In this document: piece after piece, positions 8,669-15,287 of the stretch
Position numbering within the stretch: position 1 is the stretch's first letter
Layout of the letters: the number at the start of each line of letters is the position of its first letter
Source of the DNA: Theodoxus fluviatilis
Taxonomy: Eukaryota > Mollusca > Gastropoda > Cycloneritida > Neritidae
NCBI GenBank assembly: GCA_034096865.1
Contig: JAWQFJ010002874.1
Location: forward strand, 50,001 to 65,287
Direction: 5' to 3'
DNA: 15,287 nt
Translations under genes and position numbers: made by a program
The notes under the pieces: model-generated
The model's input: the letters and a program-made list of their open reading frames with translations, nothing else
The model's database searches: none
Told to the model about the DNA's origin: nothing

Positions 8669-11600
8669 GCCTGCTCCAGTATTACTCTCACAGCCTGCTC
8701 CAGCAGAACACGCACAGCCTGCTCCAGCAGCACTCTCACAGCCTGCTTTAGTAGCACTTGCACAGCCTGCTCCAGTAGCACTCGCACAGCCTGCTTCAGT
8801 AGCACTTGCACAGCCTGCTTCAGTAGCCCTTGCACATCACGCCCCAGTAGGTAGCACTCGCACAGCCTGCTTTAGTAGCACTTGCACATCACGCCCCAGT
8901 AGGTAGCACTCACACAGCCTCCTCCAGTAGCACTCGCACAGCCTGCTCCAGTAGCACTCGCACAGCCTGCTTCAGTAGCACTCGCACAGCCTGCTCCAGT
9001 AGCACTCGCACAGCCTGCTTCAGTAGCACTCGCACAGCCTGCTTCAGTAGCACTCGCACAGCCTGCTTCAGTAGCACTCGCACAGCCTGCTCCAGCAGTA
9101 CTCGCACAGCCTGCTCCAGCAGTACTCACACAGCCTGCTTCAGTAACACTCACACAGCCTGCTCCCGTAGCACTCACACAGCCTGCTCTAGTAGCACTTG
9201 CACAGCCTGCTCCAGTAGCACTCGCACAGCCTGCTCCAGTAGCACTCGCACAGCCTGCTCCAGCAGTACTCGCACAGCCTGCTCCAGCAGTACTCACACA
9301 GCATGCTTCAGTAACACTCACACAGCCTGCTCCAGCAGTACTCGCACAGCCTGCTCCAGTAGCACTTGCACAGCCTGCTCCAGTAGCACTCGCACAGCCT
9401 GCTCCAGTAGCACTCGCACAGCCTGCTCCAGTAGTACTCACACAGCCTGCTCCAGTAGCACTCGCACAGCCTGCTCCAGTAGCACTCGCACAGCCTGCTC
9501 CAGTAGCACTCCCACAGCCTGCTCCAGTAGCACTCGCACTGCCTGCTCCAGTAGCACTCGCACTGCCTGCTCCAGTAGCACTCTCACTGCCTGCTCCAGT
9601 AGCACTCACACAGCCTGCTCCAGTAGCACTCACACAGCCTGCTCCAGTAGCACTCGCACAGCCTGCTCCAGTAGCACTCGCACAGCCTGCTCCAGTAGCA
9701 CTCACACAGCCTGCTCCAGCAGTACTCGCACAGCCTGCTACAGTAGTACTCACACAGCCTGCTCCAGAAGCACTCACACAGCCTGCTACAGTAGTACTCA
9801 CACAGCCTGCTCCAATAGCACTCGCACAGTCTGCTCCAGCAGTACTCACACAGCCTGCTCCAGCAGTACTCGCACAGCCTGCTCCAGCAGTACTTGCACA
9901 GCCTGCTCCAATAGCACTCGCACAGCCTGCTCCAGCAGTATTCACACAGCCTGCTCCAGTAGCACTCGCACAGCCTGCTCCAGTAGCACTCGCACAGCCT
10001 GCTCCAGTAGCACTCACACAGCCTGCTCCAGCAGTACTTGCACAGCCTGCTACAGTAGCACTCGCACAGCCTGCTCCAGTAGCACTCACACAGCCTGCTC
10101 CAGTAGCACTCACACAGCCTGCTCCAGCAGTACTCGCACAGCCTGCTACAGTAGCACTCACACAGCCTGCTCCAGCAGTACTCGCACAGCCTGCTCCAGC
10201 AGTACTCGCACAGCCTGCTCCAGTAGCACTCACACAGCCAGCTCCAGTAGCACTCACACAGCCAGCTCCAGTAGCACTCACACAGCCAGCTCCAGTAGCA
10301 CTCACACAGCCTGCTCCAGTAGCACTCACACAGCCTGCTCCAGTAGCACTCACACAGCCAGCTCCAGTAGCACTCACACAGCCTGCTCCAGTAACACTCG
10401 CACAGCCTGCTCCAGTAGCACTCGCACAGCCTGCTCCAGTAGTACTTGCACAGCCTGCTCCAGCAGTACTCGCACAGCCTGCTCCAGCAGTACTCGCACA
10501 GCCTGCTCCAGCAGTACTCGCACAGCCTGCTCCAGCAGTACTCGCACAGCCTGCTCCAGCAGTACTCACACAGCCTGCTCCAGAAGCACTCACACAGCCT
10601 GCTCCAGCAGTACTCGCACAGCCTGCTCCAGTAGCACTCACACAGCCTGCTCCAGTAGCACTCACACAGCCTGCTCCAGCAGTACTCACACAGCCTGCTC
10701 CAGTAGCGCTCGCACAGCCTGCTCCAGCAGTACCCACACAGCCTGCTCCAGTAGTACTTGCACAGCCTGCTCCAGCAGTACTCACACAGCCTGCTCCAGT
10801 AGCACTCGCACAGCCTGCTCCAGCAGTACTCACACAGCCTGCTCCAGTAGTACTTGCACAGCCTGCTCCAGCAGTACTCACAGCCTGCTCCAGTAGCACT
10901 CACACAGCCTGCTCCAGCAGTACTCACACAGCCCGCTCCAGTAACACTCATACAGCCTGCTCCAGCAGCATTCACACAGCCTGCTCCAGTAGCACTCGCA
11001 CAGCCTGCTCCAGCAGTACTCACACAGCCTGCTCCAGTAGTACTTGCACAGCCTGCTCCAGTAGCACTTGCACAGCCTGCTCCAGTAGCACTCACACAGC
11101 CTGCTCCAGTAGCACTCACACAGCCTGCTCCAGTAGCACTCACACAGCCTGCTCCAGTAGCACTCACACAGCCTGCTCCAGTAGCACTCACACAGCCTGC
11201 TCCAGCAGCACTCACACAGCCTGCTCCAGTAGCACTCACACAGCCTGCTCCAGTAGCACTCACACAGTTTGCTCCAGTAGCACTCACACAGTTTGCTCCA
11301 GTAGCACTCACACAGCCTGCTACAGTAGCACTCACACAGTTTGCTGCAGTAGCACTCACACAGTTTGCTGCAGTAGCACTCACACAGCCTGCTCCAGTAG
11401 CACTCATACAGCCTGCTCCATTGGCACTCACACAGTCTGCTTCAGTAGTACTCACACATCCTGCTCCAGTGGCACTCACACAGCCAGCTCCAGTAGCACT
11501 CACACATCCTGCTCCAGTGGCACTCACACAGTCTGCTTCAGTAGTACTCACACAGCTTGCTACAGCAGCATTCACACAGCCAGCTCCAGTGTCACTTAAC

Positions 11601-12489
11601 ACAGCCTGCTTTAGTGGCACTCAACACAGCCTGCTCCAGTAGCACTCACACAGTTTGCTCCAGTAGCACTCACACATCCTGCTCCAGTGGCACTCACACA
11701 GCCTGCTCCAGTAGCACTCGCACAGCCTGCTCCAGTAGCACTCGCACAGTTTGCTCCAGTAGCACTCACACAGTTTGCTCCAGTAGCACTCACACATCCT
11801 GCTCCAGTGGCACTCACACAGCCTGCTCCAGCAGCACTCACACAGCCCACTCCAGCAGCATTCACACAGCCTGCTTTAGTGGCACTCAACACAGCCTACT
11901 CCAGCAGCATTCACACAGCCTGCTTTAGTGGCACTCAACACAGCCTGCTCCAGTAGCACTCACACAGTTTGCTCCAGTAGCACTCACACATCCTGCTCCA
12001 GTATCACTCACACAGCCTGCTTCAGCAGCATTCACACAGCCAGCTCCAGTGACACTCAACACAGCCTACTTCAGCAGCATTCACACAGCCTGCTTTAGTG
12101 GCACTCAACACAGCCTGCTCCAGAAGCACTCACACAGCCTGCTCCAGTAGTACTCACACAGCCTGCTCCAGCAGCATTCACACAGCCTGCTACAGTGGCA
12201 CTCACACAGCCTGCTTTAGTGGTACTCACAGGTACTCACAGCCTGCTCCAGTAGGACTCACACAGCCTGCTCCAGTAGTACTCACACAGCCTGCTTTAGT
12301 GGTACTCATAGCCTGCTCCAGTAGGATTACACAGCCTGCTCCAGTAGTACTCACACAGCCTGCTCCAGCAGCACTCACACAGTCTGCTCCAGTAGCACTC
12401 GCACAGCCTGCTCCAGTAGCACTCGCACAGCCTGCTCCAGTAGCACTCGCACAGCCTGCTCCAGTAGCACTCGCACATCCTGCTCCAAC
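8669..12489. repeat. 3.8-kb minisatellite, 24-bp unit, about 158 copies
   Basis: The basic unit is CAGCCTGCTCC followed by AGTAGCACTCGCA. A second main type reads AGCAGTACTCGCA in the second half. Because 24 is a multiple of three and the unit lacks stops in several frames, both strands have long meaningless open frames (for example 8872-10899 and 9584-11620 on the minus strand, in different frames). Units with extra bases (such as GGCACTCAACACAG at about 11617, 11885 and 11932) break the frame in the right third. It lies wholly within intron 1 of the deaminase gene, about 120 bp upstream of the acceptor in transcript terms. Confidence 0.97.
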
Positions 12490-13050
12490 CAGTTCTGTGT
12501 CTGTCACCAAGAGTATCGTTCAAGATGGATCAAGTCTCCTTGTTAGTGACTGGCCACCACAAAACCAGTCCTAACTCGACGTTGTAGGTTGAGACAACAA
12601 CCTATATATAACTAGCAGTGTTTTCTGTATTGTGCAGTACACTGTATATGTAAGGACACGCTACGACCAAGGGACCACTGGGCCCGTACGTGCTTCCTCC
12701 TTGTCCACATGGAGGCAGCTTTGGTGGCATCCTGCCTTCTCCAGACTATGGGACTCAGCTATGTGGGATGCCCTCTCCAACAACGAATGAACTCCACTGA
12801 AGGATGCGCCATTAAACCTCCACATCCCACCTCTACGAGAGGAATTCGACATGTCCACCGACCGTCCCTGCACTGACTGCCAGGCCACCCCATGTCACAT
12901 ATTATGGGTGTTCTTTGCAAGTATACAGCAGTTGTTTTCATAAATGCACTGACCAAGGATCTGTGTTTAGAATCGAAACAGGAGGGAGGTGCAACGAGAG
13001 TTAGACAAGGAAAGCATGAACGCGTAAGCGGGGAAAGTTTGAACAGAAAA
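12490..13050. other. Unassigned unique intronic sequence
   Basis: Non-repetitive sequence between the minisatellite and the purine-rich region. Short open frames on the minus strand (for example 12661-12888) show no motif I recognise. It may be ordinary intron or an old, unrecognised repeat. Confidence 0.45.
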
Positions 13051-13319
13051 ATAAGAAAGGAGGAAGAAAGAAAAGAGGAAGACTAGAAGAAGAGGAGGAG
13101 GAAAAAGGACAAGCAGGATAAAGGGGGAAGGAGGAGGAAGAGGAAGGGTGGGAAGGAGGACGACGACGACGAGGAGGAGGAGGAGGACGAGGAGGAGGAG
13201 GAGGAGGAGGAGGAGGAGCAGAAGAGGAGGAGGAGAAGAAGGAGGAACAACAGAAGGAGGAGGACCCAAAGCAGGAGGGGGAGAAGGTGGAGGAGGAGCA
13301 GCTGATGGAGAGGGGATGG
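13051..13319. repeat. GAG/GAA-rich purine tract
   Basis: Degenerate GGAGGA, GAAGAG and GACGAC triplets; the core at about 13158-13220 is nearly pure GAG/GAC. The block 13261-13314 (AAGCAGGAGGGGGAGAAGG ... GAGCAGCTGATGGAG) recurs in similar form at 13523-13573. Confidence 0.85.
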
Positions 13320-13497
13320 ATGGATAGTGTTTTACGGCCTATCAGTCTTTGTAGGTTATGTAAGGCCATTAAGCACGAAAATCACTAAAACAGTTTAGAG
13401 TAAATGCAAATCAAGTCATGGTGCCCCTAGTTACTCGCCTCTTACGAATCGCGTAGGGAGACACGGAGGGTCAATACTTACCCCGAACCCACAGAGG
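13320..13497. mobile_element. Probable dispersed repeat (SINE-like) between two purine blocks
   Basis: It runs from GATAGTGTTTTACGGCC to TACTTACCCCGAACCCACAG and includes TCGCCTCTTACGAATCGCGTAGGGAGACACGG. I recall similar 'TTACGA...GGGA...CTTACCCC..ACCCACAGGGG' blocks dispersed in invertebrate genomes, so I call it a likely repeat; no tRNA-like head or clear target duplication is visible. It sits between two copies of a purine-rich block. Confidence 0.35.
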
Positions 13498-13680
13498 GAG
13501 ATGGAGGGGGGAGCAGAAGCCAGAGGAGCAGAAGCAGAAGGGGGAGAAGGAGGACAAGGAGCAACTGATGGAGGTGAGAGCAGAAGCAGAAGGGGGAGAA
13601 GGATGAGCAGGAGGACCAGAAGCAGGAGAAAGAGGAGGAAGAAGAGCAGTAGGAAAAAGAACAGGAGGAAGAAATGCATG
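13498..13680. repeat. Second purine-rich (AG, GAA, GCA) tract
   Basis: It contains two adjacent GCAGAAGCAGAAGGGGGAGAAG words (about 13528 and 13579). A related but less exact block is at 13261-13314, so the tract grew by local duplication. Confidence 0.8.
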
Positions 13681-13896
13681 AGCATGAATGATAGAAACAG
13701 TTGCAGTGGCGGCCGTCATCTGTGGCAACAAGGGCAGCAGGTAGACGCCAGTATGAGCGGGAGATTCAGGAACATGTCCACAAACCAAAGGACCAGCTAC
13801 AGGATTTAGCAATTGAAGGAAATGAATAAGATAGCATGTAAACGAGCAAAGTGAGAGGTGACCGATTCAGGAAAATTCGTCGGACAAAACACTTAC

Positions 13897-14133
13897 CTCA
13901 GGTTTTGGTAGACCGTCACTTTGATGTCCATACTGGGCACAGTCAGCAAACGGGACCTGAGGTCGCGGAGCAGGTAGACTTCTGCGTGGCAGGGTGCAAA
14001 CGTGTCGGAGTTGGCGAAGACGCCCGAGGCAACGTGTCCCTCGATGACGTAGAGAGCTCTGGCCCCCCGTTTCCAGTGCACGCCATGAAGTCCGCTGTCC
14101 CAGAACATGAGGAACTTCGCCCTGTTGTTGATC
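13897..14133 (-). CDS. AID/APOBEC-like deaminase, first visible exon: N-terminal helix and HAE half of the active site
   Basis: This exon gives the first 78 complete residues visible of a DNA/RNA cytidine deaminase. NNRAKFLMFW parallels the opening helix of AID (NRRKFLYQF). RGARALYVIEGHV is the first strand. CHAEVYLLRDL holds the zinc-binding His (codon 13988-13986) and the catalytic proton-shuttle Glu (codon 13982-13980). DIKVTVYQNL is the strand leading into the PCxxC motif. The donor GAG|GTAAGT at 13896 leaves two bases that complete Ser in the next exon. The acceptor is GTGGACAG|GATC (AG at 14135-14134) with a poor pyrimidine tract, and an in-frame TGA lies just upstream, so translation must come from an earlier exon outside the window. 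An internal ATG (14108-14106) as start is less likely because the AID-like helix begins before it. Confidence 0.8.
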
Positions 14134-14159
14134 CTGTCCACAGTGTTAAGACTGTCTCA

Positions 14160-14232
14160 GTCTAAACGTCTAAGCGCATTGAGTTGTACAGAAGTGCGCT
14201 ATATAAATGCTATTTATTATTATTATTATTAT
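14160..14232 (+). mobile_element. 3'-tail fragment of a LINE or LINE-tailed SINE
   Basis: TCTAAGCGCATTGAG, then GTGCGCTATATAAATGC, ends in (TTA)n. This is the typical 3' end of CR1/L2-type elements or SINEs that borrow their tail; LINE B ends in a similar way at 5354-5407. Only the tail is present, in the opposite orientation to the deaminase gene, just upstream of the first visible exon. Confidence 0.7.
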
Positions 14233-14390
14233 GTTAATTTGCTGTTGGTCCTGTCCACTACATTATGCCCGCCTCAATCTACCCATTCCTCTGCTGCTGA
14301 TTTGGTCTACAAATTTCAGATGGTCACAAGCTACCCATTTCTCTGCTGTTCATTCTGTCCATAGATTTGAGGCTATGTAAAACCTCCATC
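14233..14390. repeat. Degenerate units of the 51-bp minisatellite
   Basis: Three diverged copies (CTGTTGGTCCTGTCCAC, CTACCCATTCCTCTGCTG, CTACCCATTTCTCTGCTG with GTCCATAGATTTGAG) match the better array at 14596-15287, and also the sequence spanning the 3' splice junction of the first visible exon. Confidence 0.65.
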
Positions 14391-14587
14391 CCCACTCCTA
14401 CCCACCCACCCTCACCGCCCTCCTGTGGTTTGTGAATTATAACTGAGTAACTGCATCTCCCGACGCAATTGATGAGGCGAATTACCTGAGTGAGTTGACT
14501 TGCTCTTATACTTACCAGCTCTAATGATCCATCCTGATCAATGGCCTGGCAGCCTACGAGGCTAATAGGCCGTGAAAAAATGAAATC
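14391..14587 (+). mobile_element. SINE-like 197-bp insertion with an A-rich end and 8-bp target duplication
   Basis: CCTCCATC occurs at 14383-14390 and 14588-14595, flanking a block that ends GTGAAAAAATGAAAT. The block interrupts the minisatellite. I see no convincing A/B box promoter, so 'SINE' is inferred from size, tail and duplication only. Confidence 0.4.
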
Positions 14588-14595
14588 CCTCCATC

Positions 14596-15287
14596 TATCC
14601 ACCCTAGGTCTAGCTACCCGTTTCTCTACTGTAGATTCTATCTATATCTGTAAAATTGTCTCAAGCTACCCGTTTCTTAACCGCAGATTCTGCCTATAAC
14701 TTTAAAACTGTCTCTAGCTGCCCGTTTTTCTGTTGATTTTGTCCATAAAGATTAGGCTATCTCTAGCTACTCGTTCCTCTATTATTGATTTTGTCCATAA
14801 ATGTGAGACTGTCTCTAGGTAACGTTTTCTACTGTTGCTTCTGTCCATAAAGTTGTCTCTAGGTACCCGTTTATCTACTGATGATTTTGTCCATGAGTTT
14901 GTCTCCTGGTATCCATTGTCTGTTGTTGCTTCTGTCCAAAAAAGTTAGAACTGTCCTTAGGTACCCGTTTTTCTACTGTTGATTCTGTCCACAAAGTTGC
15001 GTCTAGGTACCCGTTTTTCTGTTCTGCAGAAAACATTAAAACATAAACATAAAACTGTCCCTAGCAACTCGTTTCTCTACTGTTAATACTGTCCATAAAG
15101 TTAAGACTATCTATAGATACCCGTTTCTCTACTATTGATTTTGTCCATGAAATTGAGACAGTGTAAGTCCCCGTTTCTCTTCTGTTGATTTTGTCCATGA
15201 AATTGAGACAGTCTCTATGTACCCGTTTCTCTACTGTTGATTTTGTCCATATAATTGAGACAATCTCTAAGTACCCGTTTGACGTAC
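14596..15287. repeat. 51-bp-unit minisatellite, about 14 copies, running out of the window
   Basis: The unit begins CTACCCGTTTCTCTACTG, continues TTGATTCTGTCCATAAAG and closes TTGAGACTGTCTCTAGG. Copies start near 14615, 14667, 14718, 14768, 14821, 14863, 14908, 14960, 15006, 15066, 15117, 15168, 15219 and 15270. Spacing is mostly 50-52 bp, with some shorter units. It lies upstream of the first visible deaminase exon, presumably in an intron. Confidence 0.93.

Larger units (their letters stand above)
8547..13896 (-). other. Intron 1 of the visible deaminase gene (5.35 kb, splits the active site)
   Basis: The donor is CTGAG|GTAAGT (13896-13891 on the minus strand) and the acceptor is CATTGCAG (8548-8547). 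The phase matches exactly (AG + T = Ser). The intron carries the 24-bp minisatellite, purine-rich tracts and one dispersed-repeat-like block. Confidence 0.85.

Noticed and set aside
8872..11620. Very long open frames (over 670 codons) of Cys-Ala-Ser-Ala-Thr-Gly or Cys-Tyr-Trp-Ser repeats on the minus strand, and Pro-Ala-Pro-Val repeats on the plus strand, suggesting a structural, silk-like or antifreeze-like protein
   Set aside because: The unit is 24 bp and lacks stops in several frames, so overlapping frames on both strands are open together. There is no unique start region or signal peptide, and units with extra bases break the frame. The array lies inside an intron of the deaminase gene.
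8669..12489. CRISPR-like array
   Set aside because: The units are head-to-tail with no unique spacers, and the context is an animal gene.
12661..12956. Overlapping minus-strand frames in the unique part of intron 1, considered as an extra exon or a transposase remnant
   Set aside because: Intron 1 already joins its flanking exons in exact phase across the deaminase motif, and I could not identify any known motif in these frames.
12967..13812. Leu-rich, Pro-rich and Arg/Gly-rich frames in the purine tracts
   Set aside because: They are low-complexity translations of GAG/GAA repeats within intron 1.
14106..14108. ATG within the first visible exon as the start codon of the deaminase
   Set aside because: The residues before it match the opening helix of AID-like proteins, and the acceptor just upstream fits the frame, so an earlier exon is more likely. 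It cannot be excluded without cDNA.

Overview
The window looks like nuclear DNA from an animal, most likely a marine invertebrate. A mollusc or other lophotrochozoan is my guess from the repeat families. The evidence is spliced minus-strand exons with textbook splice sites, several non-LTR retrotransposon families, and very heavy micro- and minisatellite content. There are no prokaryotic signals. I cannot name the species.

Positions 1-5902 are a three-level nest of mobile elements. LINE A (1-884 plus 5415-5902) is a decayed reverse-transcriptase element. LINE B, a 5'-truncated CR1/L2/jockey-like element (885-2275 plus 5153-5407), inserted into it with a 7-bp target duplication TTAACCA. Element C (2276-5147), a 2.87-kb non-coding insertion with TGT...ACA ends and a 5-bp duplication GTCAT, then inserted into LINE B. 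Removing each insertion restores the reading frame of its host element. Positions 5903-6430 hold a CT microsatellite and unassigned sequence.

The one clear host gene lies on the minus strand, between about 6.4 kb and beyond 14.1 kb. Three exons (14133-13897, 8546-8146, 7577-7132) join in phase into the last 360 residues of an AID/APOBEC-like zinc-dependent cytidine deaminase. The His-Ala-Glu motif ends the first exon. The Ser-Pro-Cys-x-x-Cys motif opens the second, its Ser codon being split by the intron. Unusually for this superfamily, the deaminase domain is followed by a heptad-like helical stretch and three hydrophobic membrane segments. The 5' end of the gene lies outside the window.

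The introns are filled with tandem DNA. Intron 1 (5.35 kb) holds a 3.8-kb, 24-bp-unit minisatellite (8669-12489), purine-rich GAG/GAA tracts and a dispersed-repeat-like block. Intron 2 (568 bp) is dominated by (AC)n, (GGGA)n and a 220-nt uninterrupted purine tract touching the 5' splice site. Upstream of the first visible exon is a roughly 51-bp-unit minisatellite (about 14233-15287). Its units resemble the exon's own 3' splice junction, and it is interrupted by a LINE 3' tail and a SINE-like insertion.

The main result is the membrane-tailed AID/APOBEC-like deaminase gene, with its catalytic site divided by a minisatellite-bearing intron. The long open frames through the satellites are repeat artefacts.
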